From assembly GCF_016741935.1 (NCBI RefSeq), contig NZ_JAERRG010000001.1:1860001-1924000 (forward strand): a stretch of 64,000 nucleotides of DNA. Reading direction: 5' to 3'. The notes under the pieces are model-generated. The model had not been told where the DNA came from, made no database searches, and saw nothing but the letters and a program-made list of their open reading frames with translations. Every line of letters begins with the position of its first letter. Positions within the stretch are counted from its first letter, which is position 1. Position numbers and translations under genes: made by a program. Of the stretch, positions 25,614-33,682 are shown piece by piece. This stretch comes from Streptomyces endocoffeicus. GTDB lineage: Bacteria > Actinomycetota > Actinomycetes > Streptomycetales > Streptomycetaceae.

Positions 25614-26486
25614 ATGTCGTGGTTTGAATCATTCATCCTCGGGCTGGTCCAGGGGTTGACTGAGTTTCTTCCGATCTCTTCCAGCGCCCATCTGCGGCTC
25701 ACGGCCGCGTTCGCCGGCTGGAGCGACCCTGGGCCCGCCTTCACCGCGATCACCCAGATCGGCACGGAGCTCGCGGTACTCATCTACTTCCGCAAGGACA
25801 TCGTCAACATCGTGTCGGCCTGGTTCCGCTCGCTCTTCAGCAAGGAGTGGCGCGGCAACCACGACGCCCAGATGGGCTGGCTGGTGATCATCGGCTCGCT
25901 GCCCATCGGCGTGCTCGGGCTCACCCTCCAGGACGCGATCGAGGGTCCGTTCCGCGATCTGCGGCTCATAGCCACGACCCTCGTGGTCATGGGCCTCGTG
26001 CTGGGCTTCGCGGACCGGCGGGCGGCCCGCGATGAGACGGGCGGCCGGCACCGCGTCGCCAACCAGCGCAAGTCGCTCCAGGAGCTGAGCATCCGGGACG
26101 GGCTCATATTCGGGGTCTGCCAGGCGATGGCGCTGGTGCCGGGCGTCTCCCGGTCGGGCGCCACGATCAGCGGCGGACTGCTGATGGGCTACACCCGCGA
26201 GGCCGCGGCCCGCTACTCCTTCCTGCTCGCGGTGCCGGCGGTGCTGGCCTCGGGCGCCTTCGAGCTGAAGGACGCCTCCGAGGGCCATACCGAGTGGGGC
26301 CCGACGATCTTCGCGACGGTCATCGCCTTTGTTGTCGGATATGCAGTGATCGCGTGGTTTATGAAATTCATTTCGAGTAAGAGCTTTATGCCGTTTGTGA
26401 TCTACCGGATCCTGCTGGGCATCGCGCTCTTCGCGCTCATCGGCTTCGGCGTGCTGAGCGCCCACGCGGCCGAGTCGGCAGGCTGA
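25614..26486 (+). CDS. uppP: Undecaprenyl-diphosphatase UppP (BacA type)
   Basis: This 290-residue integral membrane enzyme dephosphorylates undecaprenyl diphosphate to recycle the cell-wall lipid carrier; overexpression of the family gives bacitracin resistance. Both signatures are intact: LVQGLTEFLPISSSAHLRL near the N-terminus (Glu and Ser catalytic box) and ALVPGVSRSGATISGGLLMG (PGxSRSG). About eight helices. The ATG at 25614 gives MSWFESFILGLVQG; a TTG at 25596 would add six residues. Confidence 0.95.
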   Translation: MSWFESFILGLVQGLTEFLPISSSAHLRLTAAFAGWSDPGPAFTAITQIGTELAVLIYFRKDIVNIVSAWFRSLFSKEWRGNHDAQMGWLVIIGSLPIGVLGLTLQDAIEGPFRDLRLIATTLVVMGLVLGFADRRAARDETGGRHRVANQRKSLQELSIRDGLIFGVCQAMALVPGVSRSGATISGGLLMGYTREAAARYSFLLAVPAVLASGAFELKDASEGHTEWGPTIFATVIAFVVGYAVIAWFMKFISSKSFMPFVIYRILLGIALFALIGFGVLSAHAAESAG

Positions 26487-26495
26487 CGCATCTCT

Positions 26496-26515
26496 CGGAT
26501 ACCCGCCGGTATCCG
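26496..26515 (+). terminator. uppP terminator hairpin
   Basis: A perfect 8-bp stem with a 4-base loop (CGGATACC-CGCC-GGTATCCG) begins 10 bases after the uppP stop. Confidence 0.7.
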
Positions 26516-26702
26516 CCTTCCGCCGGTCTCCGCCGGACAGGCAGGAGACCGGACAGGCAGGGAGATGGGCCGCCGGCCGAGGAGGGAGGAGTCCGGCGGC
26601 CCCTTCGCCCAGGTCTGGCGCCCCCTGAGCGGCATGGGACGAGTCAAACGCCATACCGGGCGGCAGGGAAGGGTGTGCGGTAGATATATGCAAGCACTCG
26701 CA

Positions 26703-26716
26703 TCACACCGGTGTGA
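26703..26716. promoter_or_regulatory. Perfect 14-bp palindrome in a convergent gap
   Basis: TCACACCGGTGTGA sits in the 270-base gap between uppP and the HAD gene, which converge. Nearby ATATATGCAAGC is locally A/T-rich. A palindromic operator normally sits by a start codon, but none is evident here. No gene was seen in the gap. Confidence 0.3.
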
Positions 26717-26756
26717 ATTCCTCACCCAGCGCACACCCCTGCCCTGAGCTGCGGCC

Positions 26757-27413
26757 TTACGGGGACGATGCCCGGGGCGGTCCGGCGACGATCTCCACCA
26801 GCTCACCCAACGAGTCGATCCGCCAGTCCGCCATCGCCGCGTCGGCCGTATCGCCCCACAGATACGCCCACGGCCCCCGGCGGATATGCGCGGCCCGCAG
26901 CCCGGCGGCCTTCGCCGGGCGGATGTCGAAGGCCGGATAGTCGCCCACGTACACCGTGTCCCCCGGTGCGGCGCCGCCGAGCTCCAGCACCCGCCGGAAG
27001 AACTCCGGATCGGGCTTGACGACGCCCCATCCGCTGGACGTCGCCACGGCGTCGACCGGCAACTCCATTCCCCGCAGCAGCTCACCCATGCGCAGCGACT
27101 GGTTCCCGGCCAGGACCACCCGGAGCCCGGACTCCCGCAGCGCGCCGAGCGCGGACCGCACATCCGGGTACAGATCGGACTCGTCCAGCCACTCCCCCCG
27201 CCCCGCCGCCTCCCGTGCCCGACGCTCGGCGTCGATGTCCACGCCCGGCCGCAGCAGCCGGATCGCGTCCCCGTCGTCCCGCCCCTGCGCGACGACGGCC
27301 CCCACCAGCGCGGACAGGGTGTGCCGGGGCACCCCGAGCCAGTCGGCCCAGGAGCCCCAGTAGCGGTCCTCGCGGACGAGGGTCGAGCCGATGTCGAACA
27401 CCACGCTCTCCAT
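26757..27413 (-). CDS. HAD-superfamily hydrolase
   Basis: This 218-residue protein starts MESVVFDIGSTLV. HAD motif I reads DIGST, so the second catalytic Asp (DxD) is replaced by Gly-Ser; motif II (LAGNQS), motif III Lys (VVKPDPEFF) and motif IV (YVGDYPAFDI) are present. The missing general acid/base aspartate suggests altered or weak phosphatase activity. GGGAGGGG precedes the ATG. Substrate unknown. Confidence 0.85.
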   Translation of the reverse strand: MESVVFDIGSTLVREDRYWGSWADWLGVPRHTLSALVGAVVAQGRDDGDAIRLLRPGVDIDAERRAREAAGRGEWLDESDLYPDVRSALGALRESGLRVVLAGNQSLRMGELLRGMELPVDAVATSSGWGVVKPDPEFFRRVLELGGAAPGDTVYVGDYPAFDIRPAKAAGLRAAHIRRGPWAYLWGDTADAAMADWRIDSLGELVEIVAGPPRASSP

Positions 27414-27465
27414 CACCACGCCCCTCCCCTACTCCCGTGGCCCGCACTCCCATGACCCGCGGCCC

Positions 27466-28086
27466 TCACGCCCTCTCCGGCCCCTGGCCCTCCCAGTCCG
27501 CGTAACGGATCCGGGCGAGATCCAGCACCTCACCGACCGTGCCCCATTCGTTCCTCCCCAGCCGGGACAGCGGCCGCAGCCTGGTGATCTCGGCGTGCCC
27601 GTCGACCATCACCTCGTCATCGATCACCGCGTGCACCACCCGCCCGAAGACCACCGTCGAGTTCCCGAGCCCCATCGTGCTGTGCACCACACACTCCAAC
27701 GCCACCGGCGACCCCGCCACCCGAGGCGGCTTCACCCGCAAGCTCGCCTCCTGCTCCACCCCCACCGCCTCGAACTCGCTCACCCCGTGCGGAAAGTCCG
27801 TCGCCGTCGCGTTGACCTGCTCGAACAGCCCCTCGGGAGCGAGGTTCACCACGAACTCCCCGGTGTCCTCGACATTCCGCAGCGAATCCTTACGCCCCAC
27901 GGAGGTGAACTGCACGACGGGCGGAGCCACGGCCGCGACGGTGAAGAACGAATGCGGAGCGAGGTTCGCGGCACCATCCTGGCCGACGGTCGACACCCAG
28001 GCGATCGGCCGAGGCACGATGACCGAGGTCAGCAGCTTGTAGAAGGGGGTGGTGCCCATGGTCTCGGGATCGAAGTCGATACGCAT
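27466..28086 (-). CDS. Flavin reductase family (FMN-binding split barrel) protein
   Basis: This 206-residue protein has the flavin-reductase fold: TSVIVPRPIAWVSTVGQDGA, NLAPHSFFTVAAVAPPVVQF, GEFVVNLAPEGL and HSTMGLGNSTVVFGRVV. It is of the DIM6/NTAB type that binds FMN and may reduce it for a partner monooxygenase or act on small molecules. It is the last intact gene left of the catabolic island. Confidence 0.9.
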   Translation of the reverse strand: MRIDFDPETMGTTPFYKLLTSVIVPRPIAWVSTVGQDGAANLAPHSFFTVAAVAPPVVQFTSVGRKDSLRNVEDTGEFVVNLAPEGLFEQVNATATDFPHGVSEFEAVGVEQEASLRVKPPRVAGSPVALECVVHSTMGLGNSTVVFGRVVHAVIDDEVMVDGHAEITRLRPLSRLGRNEWGTVGEVLDLARIRYADWEGQGPERA

Positions 28087-28228
28087 GCGCCCCAGTATCC
28101 GCGCAGGCGGCGGCGCACCCTAACGACGTGCGAGGTCTTTGGTGCCTTGGTATCGGAGACCCAGGTGTCAACGGTGATCGTCAGTTTTGGACAGCCACCG
28201 CCGGTGACGTGCTTCCCGCCAGGCGCCA
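28087..28228. other. Probable left junction zone of the catabolic island
   Basis: Between the flavin reductase start and the APC stop there is no supported gene. A frame on the minus strand (GGCPKLTITVDTWVSDTKAP region) continues past the APC stop but matches nothing I recognise. No tRNA, inverted terminal repeat or integrase was found; the exact joint cannot be placed. Confidence 0.3.
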
Positions 28229-29686
28229 TCAGACCCTCTCGCGCCCGAGCTTCGCATAGATCTCGGGACGCTTCCTGCGCAGGTAGAGGGCGTAGAGCAC
28301 ACCACCGATGAACAGCGCGAAGGTGAACGCCATGAAGATCACCGTCACCAGCGTCGACCCTCCGATGAGTTCGGAGTAGTTCGTGATGGCCAGATAGGTC
28401 ACGGCGCCGAGGAACACCGCGCTGATCGCCGGAGCGACCACCGTATTCCACAACGATTCAGGCTCCTCCCGCCGCCGGCGGAGGAAGTAGACCAGCACCG
28501 CGAGGCTTACGACGAACATGAGCAGCAGCACGTTGAAGGTGCCGCTACCGCTGGCGATCGGGTAGAGGGTGTCCGGACCGACTCCGAACACGGTGCACAC
28601 GATCGTGGCCACGGTCCAGAGGATGCCGGCGGTCAACGCCGAGATGTAGGGCGAGTGATGCCGCTGGTGAACACGGCCGAGCACCTTCGGCAGCGCCCCG
28701 TCCTTCGCGAGCGAGAAGCTGTAGCGGGCGGCGATGTTCTGAGTCGAGAGCATCGTCGCGAGGACCGACGTAATGAGGAGCACCGAGACGACGTCGGCGA
28801 AGACCGTTCCGACCAGTCGCGCCGCAGAGTCATTGAACAGGCCGACGGTGTTCGTCTTCGCGGCCTCCTGCGCCCGGTCCGCGCCGAGGTACGCGACGTA
28901 CGCCCACGCTGCGACGACGTAGAACACGCCAATGCCGGCCACGGCGAGGTACGTCGCACGCGGAATGGTGCGACCCGGGTCTTTGACTTCGTCGCGGAAG
29001 ATCACGGTCGCCTCGAAGCCGAGGAAGTTGCCGATCGCGAAGAGAAGTGCCACCCCGATCCCGGCATCCGTCAACCACGGCATCGAGAACCCGATCCCGT
29101 GAGCGACGCGCTCGCCACTGGTCGAGAACGACACCACGTCGAAGACAACGACAATCACGACTTCGAGAATCATCGCGACCGTGAGCACTTTTGCCGAAAG
29201 GTCGATGCGACAGTAGGCGAGAAAGGTGGTGACGGCGATGATCGCGAGCGCGTAGCAATACCACGGGATTTCGGGTCCATGGAGGGTCTTCGTGACGAAC
29301 CCCTGCAGCGTGACCGCGAAGAATGGCGGCGAGAAGAAACCGATGAACAGATAGCCGGTGAGAGCCAGGAACGCGCCGCCGAGACCGGCCGGCTTGCCGA
29401 GACCGGCGGTGACGAAGGAGTAGAATCCACCGGGATTCTCGATCGAACGGCTCATCTTCACGAAGCCCACCGAGAAGATGAGCAGCATCACCGTCATGAT
29501 GATGTAAATGCCCGGCGTGGTCTTGCCGCTGTACATCATGAGCACGGGCATGGTGCCCGCCACGGTTGCCAGGGGTGAGGCGAATGCGAGCACGCTCATC
29601 GCGAGCTCTCCGACTCCCATATTGCCCCGGAGTCGAATCCCCTCGGACGCCGGGACCTGCGTCGCTGTCTCGGTAATGCCGGCCAT
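28229..29686 (-). CDS. APC-superfamily amino acid permease
   Basis: This 485-residue protein has 12-14 hydrophobic segments. The APC core reads MSVLAFASPLATVAGTMPVL, SRSIENPGGFYSFVTAGLGK (helix 2), GFEATVIFRDEVKDPGRTIP and AARYSFSLAKDGALPKVLGR. It is a proton- or cation-coupled importer of amino acids, amines or related compounds. It is the leftmost island gene and is separated from its neighbour by a 16-bp-stem hairpin, so it is probably its own unit. A second, more diverged paralogue is at 37622. Confidence 0.9.
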   Translation of the reverse strand: MAGITETATQVPASEGIRLRGNMGVGELAMSVLAFASPLATVAGTMPVLMMYSGKTTPGIYIIMTVMLLIFSVGFVKMSRSIENPGGFYSFVTAGLGKPAGLGGAFLALTGYLFIGFFSPPFFAVTLQGFVTKTLHGPEIPWYCYALAIIAVTTFLAYCRIDLSAKVLTVAMILEVVIVVVFDVVSFSTSGERVAHGIGFSMPWLTDAGIGVALLFAIGNFLGFEATVIFRDEVKDPGRTIPRATYLAVAGIGVFYVVAAWAYVAYLGADRAQEAAKTNTVGLFNDSAARLVGTVFADVVSVLLITSVLATMLSTQNIAARYSFSLAKDGALPKVLGRVHQRHHSPYISALTAGILWTVATIVCTVFGVGPDTLYPIASGSGTFNVLLLMFVVSLAVLVYFLRRRREEPESLWNTVVAPAISAVFLGAVTYLAITNYSELIGGSTLVTVIFMAFTFALFIGGVLYALYLRRKRPEIYAKLGRERV

Positions 29687-29789
29687 ATGAACCCCATCGT
29701 CGAATGATCCGGAATGGCACGACGCTAGTGGCGAGCCTTCACACCCTTCTGTGCCAAGGTGAGACACTGCGCCGGACACGCTGAGGCAT

Positions 29790-29830
29790 GCGTAAGGCCG
29801 GTTCGCCCGGCGGACGAACCGGCCTTACGC
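29790..29830 (-). terminator. Long perfect hairpin between dehydrogenase and permease genes
   Basis: A 16-bp perfect stem (29790-29805 with 29815-29830) and 9-base loop begin 10 bases after the 2-hydroxyacid dehydrogenase stop. It is a strong terminator candidate for the island operon upstream of the permease. Confidence 0.8.
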
Positions 29831-29839
29831 GTCGCGCAC

Positions 29840-30817
29840 TCAGGGTGCGGTCGACGCCTGGGCGGTGATTCCGAGCTTGCGCAGGTCGACGACGTCGCGC
29901 AGCGGCTCGCCGGCCTTCCAGCGGCGCAGGTTTTCGACGAAGCAGTCGACGACGCGACCGCGCCAGCCCACCAGGTCCCCTGACGCGTGCGGCGACACGA
30001 GGATGTTGTCCCGACTCCAGAACGGACTGTCGGCCGGCAGGGGTTCCTGCTCGAACACGTCGAGGGCCGCGGCATCGAGGTGATCGTCATCGACGGCGGC
30101 GAGCAGGTCGTCCGCGACCACCACGGCGCCCCGTCCGACGTTGACCAACCGGGCGCCCCGTCGCATCTTCTTCAGCCGGGAGGCGTCGAACAGGCCGCGG
30201 GTGTCCTCGGTCAGCGGCAGGGTCAACACGACGTCGTCCGCTCCGGGGAGCAGTTCGTCGAGATCCGCGATGGCCGCGATGGCACCGAGCGCTGGGTCCT
30301 GCCGGGCGGTGCGCCCCACGACGGTGACAGCCATTCCTGCGGCTCGAAGGAGCAGCACGGTCTCCCGTCCCACCGGGCCGGGTCCCACGACGAGCGCCTT
30401 CCGACCCAGGATGGGTTCGGTCTCCCTGTGTTGCCAGCGGTGCTGGCGCTGGAGCTCGATCGTGCGACGCAGGTCCTTGGTGAACATCAGCAGCACGCCG
30501 AGTACCCATTCCGCGATCGGGCGCTCGCAGACCCCGCGCGAGTTACTGGCCACGACATCGCTGTTCACGACCGATTCGGTCAGGAGTGGATCCATGCCGA
30601 TGCTGGAGGTGTGGATCCAGCGCAGCCGCCCCGGTCCGACCTCGCGCAGCAACGTGCTGCGGAAGTCGTTGAGGAACAGGATCTCGGCGTTCTCCTGGGC
30701 GGCCCGCAGCTCGTCGGCCGTGCGCACGACAAGGACCTCCGCCTCCGCTTCCATCGCCGCGAGCGGCGGCACTGGTCCTCCCTGAGGAGGGATGACGATC
30801 ACCTTCGGGCGATACAT
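29840..30817 (-). CDS. D-2-hydroxyacid dehydrogenase family protein
   Basis: This 325-residue NAD-dependent oxidoreductase has the dinucleotide loop VVGPGPVGRETVLLL, the substrate-side Arg (LVNVGRGAVVVADDL), the Asp/Glu relay (AALDVFEQEPLP) and catalytic His (VSPHASGD). It would reduce a 2-keto acid or oxidise a 2-hydroxy acid. GGAGAG precedes the ATG at 30817. It follows the dehydratase by 61 bases, fitting handling of a keto-acid product. A second homologue is at 50097. Confidence 0.88.
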   Translation of the reverse strand: MYRPKVIVIPPQGGPVPPLAAMEAEAEVLVVRTADELRAAQENAEILFLNDFRSTLLREVGPGRLRWIHTSSIGMDPLLTESVVNSDVVASNSRGVCERPIAEWVLGVLLMFTKDLRRTIELQRQHRWQHRETEPILGRKALVVGPGPVGRETVLLLRAAGMAVTVVGRTARQDPALGAIAAIADLDELLPGADDVVLTLPLTEDTRGLFDASRLKKMRRGARLVNVGRGAVVVADDLLAAVDDDHLDAAALDVFEQEPLPADSPFWSRDNILVSPHASGDLVGWRGRVVDCFVENLRRWKAGEPLRDVVDLRKLGITAQASTAP

Positions 30818-30878
30818 ATATTCTCTCCACTTCGAGCGGCGTCTCGTTTCGCGGCGCCGCATCCATTCATCGGTGCGG

Positions 30879-32639
30879 CTACCAGCCGCCCTGCCATCCG
30901 CTGGTGAGGCCGTACGGGAGCCGCTGCGGCTCTTCATCCGGCAGTTTCCGCAGGAAGTCGAAGTCGCATCCTTCGTCGGCTTGTGTGACGTGGTCGATGA
31001 AGAGCCGGCCGTAGCCACGGCGGTACTTCGGGGCCGGCAGCTCGACGTCCGCGAGACGCCGTTCGATCTCCTCGTCCGGGATGTCGAGATCGAGACGCTG
31101 GTTCTCCACGTCGAGCACGATGGGGTCACCGTCTCGCACGGCGGCAAGCGGTCCGCCGACCGCGGCCTCGGGCGAGATGTGGAGGACGGTGGTGCCGAAC
31201 GCGGTGCCACTCATGCGCGCATCTGAGATGCGCACGATGTCTCGGATGCCCCGGCGGAGGAGTCGCTCGGGGATCGGCAGCATCCCCCACTCCGGCATAC
31301 CGGGCGCACCCGCGGGCCCGCTATTGCGCAGCACCAGTACCGAGTCCTCGGTGATGGGGAGGGCGGGGTCGTCGATCCGGCGCCCGAGGTCGTAGATGTC
31401 CTCGAACACAACCGCCGGCCCTCGGTGCTTCAGCAGCTCGGGCGACGCGGCGCTCCTCTTGATGACCGCGCCGTTGGGGGCGAGCGACCCGCGCACGACC
31501 GCGATGCCGCCCGAGGCGTCGTAGGGCTGCTCGAGCTTGCTGATGACTTCGCCGTCCGGCTCGGCCGCATTGCGGTAGCCGTCGGCCAGCGTCTCGCCGG
31601 TGACGGTGATCGCGTCGCCGTGAAGCAGGGGGCCGAGCTCCTTCAGCACGGCGGAGATGCCGCCGGCGTTGAACAGTTGCTTGATGAGATGCTCTCCCGA
31701 GGGGCGCACATTCACGATCCGCGGGGTGCGCTTCGAGATCTCATGGAAGCGGTCGAGCCGCAGCTCGTAGCCAACCCGCCGCGCCAGCGCCAGTAGGTGC
31801 ACGACCGCGTTGGTCGAGCCGCCGACGGCCATGAGCAGGGTGATCGCGTTGTCAAACGCCTGCTCGGTGAGCACCTCGCTCGGCCTGGGCCCCAGCGAGA
31901 CCGCCATTTCGACCGCTCGTCGGCCAGTGGCCTCGGCAGCCGCGGCTCTGCGGGAGTCCACGGCGGGGATCGAGGCGGTGTCGGGCAGGCACATGCCGAG
32001 CGCTTCCACGAGGGAGGTCATGGTCGAGGCCGTGCCCATCTCGCTGCAGTGCCCGGCGGTGGGCTTCGCACTGGCCTCAAGGTCGTTGAAGTCCTCCTGC
32101 GTGATGGTTCCCGCACGGAGCTCATCGGCGTACTTCCAGGTGTCGGTGCCGACACCGAGCTGACGACCGCGGAAGTAGGCGGGTTCCTGAGGCCCGCCGG
32201 TGAGCATGATCGTCGGGACGTCGGCGCTCGCCGCGCCCATGAGTTGAGCCGGAACCGTCTTGTCGCAGCCGCCGAGCAGCACGATCGCGTCGAGCGGGTA
32301 GGCCCGGATCGACTCCTCGACGTCCATGGCCATGAGGTTGCGGAACTGCATGGCCGACGGCTTCATCAGGCTCTCGCCGAGCGAGATGGTCGGGAACTCG
32401 AGCGGCAGGCCGCCCGCCATCAGCACGCCGCGCTTGACGGCGTCGGCCAGCAACTTGAAGTGAATGTTGCAGTTCACCAGCTCCGACCACGAGTTCGCGA
32501 TACCGACGACCGGTCGGTCCTTGATGGCGAATTTCGAGAAGCCTTCCGCCTGGATCGCGGTTCGGTGGATGAATCCCGTGAGATCGTGCGGGCTGAACCA
32601 CCGCGCACTGCGGAGTTCACTGATGTTCGGGTCGGACAT
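30879..32639 (-). CDS. IlvD/Edd family dehydratase, sugar-acid dehydratase-like
   Basis: This 586-residue Fe-S dehydratase has cysteines at 57 (WSELVNCNIHF), 125 (LGGCDKT) and 198 (AGHCSEMGTASTM), spaced as in pentonate dehydratases such as L-arabinonate dehydratase ([2Fe-2S] type) rather than typical IlvD in amino-acid synthesis. It probably turns an aldonic or polyhydroxy acid into its 2-keto-3-deoxy form. AAGGAG lies 10 bases before the ATG. The context (SDRs, FAH hydrolase) matches non-phosphorylative sugar-acid pathways. Confidence 0.88.
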   Translation of the reverse strand: MSDPNISELRSARWFSPHDLTGFIHRTAIQAEGFSKFAIKDRPVVGIANSWSELVNCNIHFKLLADAVKRGVLMAGGLPLEFPTISLGESLMKPSAMQFRNLMAMDVEESIRAYPLDAIVLLGGCDKTVPAQLMGAASADVPTIMLTGGPQEPAYFRGRQLGVGTDTWKYADELRAGTITQEDFNDLEASAKPTAGHCSEMGTASTMTSLVEALGMCLPDTASIPAVDSRRAAAAEATGRRAVEMAVSLGPRPSEVLTEQAFDNAITLLMAVGGSTNAVVHLLALARRVGYELRLDRFHEISKRTPRIVNVRPSGEHLIKQLFNAGGISAVLKELGPLLHGDAITVTGETLADGYRNAAEPDGEVISKLEQPYDASGGIAVVRGSLAPNGAVIKRSAASPELLKHRGPAVVFEDIYDLGRRIDDPALPITEDSVLVLRNSGPAGAPGMPEWGMLPIPERLLRRGIRDIVRISDARMSGTAFGTTVLHISPEAAVGGPLAAVRDGDPIVLDVENQRLDLDIPDEEIERRLADVELPAPKYRRGYGRLFIDHVTQADEGCDFDFLRKLPDEEPQRLPYGLTSGWQGGW

Positions 32640-32716
32640 GTGTGTGATGCTCCTTGAGCGGGGCTTGGTGCGGAATGATCGGCGCGGAGGCGGGACGTCC
32701 CGGATGAGGGCGTGGG

Positions 32717-33487
32717 TCAGGCGGCGGTGGTGCCGCCGTCGAAGGCCATGCTGGTGCCGGTCGCGAAGGTCCCGTCGATCGCCAGGAACCAGATCGCCCG
32801 CGCGATCTCGTCGGGATGTGCGAGTCGGTTGAGCGGCACGGTGGCCTCTTTCTCGCGCAGCGACGCCTCGGGGGCGCACGCGTCGAGCCCGCCCCGCAGC
32901 ATCGGGGTGTCGACCGGACCGGGGCTCACGACGTTGACGCGCACGGTCGGCGCGAGCTCGATCGCCAGAGCGCGGCTGAGCCCGACGACGCCCGCCTTCG
33001 CGGCGCTGTAGTGCGCCAGTCCCGCTACCCCCATGCCGGCCAGGTCGGACGCGACGTTCACGATCGCGCCCCGACCGGCGGCCCGCATGTGCAGCCCCGC
33101 CTCGCGGGAGACGTAGAACGTGCCTGACAGGTTCGTGTCGATCACCTCGCGCCACGACCCGTCGTCCAGCTCCTCGAGAGACGCAGCCCTCGCGATGCCC
33201 GCGGCGTTGACCACCACGTCGAGTCCTCCGAGCTCCTCGACCGCCGCGCGCACCGCATCGGTTGCCGACGCGGAGTCCGAGACATCGGCGCGGAACGTGT
33301 GGGCGCGGTCGCCGATCTCGTCGGCCACACGGCTCAGCTCCTCGGGACGCCGGCCGAGCAGGGCGACGGCTGCGGCCCCGCGCGCGGCGAAGAGCTTCGC
33401 CGTGGCCTCGCCGACGCCGGAGGTGGCACCCGTGATCAGCACGCGCGTGCGCTCGGGGTCAATGTGGTGCACCCGTTCGCTCATCAT
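32717..33487 (-). CDS. SDR-family oxidoreductase
   Basis: This 256-residue classical SDR has LITGATSGVGEATAKLFAAR (TGxxxGxG), DVSDSA, NAAG, and the catalytic Ser/Tyr/Lys set (NVASDLAG, HYSAAKAG). C-terminal VSPGPVDTPML is usual. It uses NAD(P) to oxidise a hydroxyl, plausibly on a sugar acid. It lies 77 bases upstream of the dehydratase gene in the same unit. GAGGGAG precedes the double ATG at 33487. Confidence 0.9.
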   Translation of the reverse strand: MMSERVHHIDPERTRVLITGATSGVGEATAKLFAARGAAAVALLGRRPEELSRVADEIGDRAHTFRADVSDSASATDAVRAAVEELGGLDVVVNAAGIARAASLEELDDGSWREVIDTNLSGTFYVSREAGLHMRAAGRGAIVNVASDLAGMGVAGLAHYSAAKAGVVGLSRALAIELAPTVRVNVVSPGPVDTPMLRGGLDACAPEASLREKEATVPLNRLAHPDEIARAIWFLAIDGTFATGTSMAFDGGTTAA

Positions 33488-33682
33488 CGCCGGAACTCCC
33501 TCGTGACTCAGCAGGACCGATGCGAGTCAGTACAGCAGCGCGGCGAGGGCCACCGATGTTCCAGATTGGCACACCGCTTCCCGGGTCGGCATTTCTAGGC
33601 TGGCGTACACGACGCGCCGGAATCCCGTCCGGGAGCGCCCGTCGGAGCATTCACGAGACCCGCGTCAGACGAAGGAGTCACC
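33488..33682. promoter_or_regulatory. Divergent promoter region inside the island
   Basis: This 195-base spacer separates the leftward SDR-dehydratase-dehydrogenase unit from the only rightward island gene. It holds both sets of promoters. GAAGGAG (33671-33677) serves the TTG start at 33683. I see no clear operator repeat. Confidence 0.4.

Noticed and set aside
28087..28228. Insertion-sequence end or tRNA attachment site at the left island edge
   Set aside because: No inverted terminal repeat, target duplication matching the right edge, tRNA structure or integrase could be found by reading.
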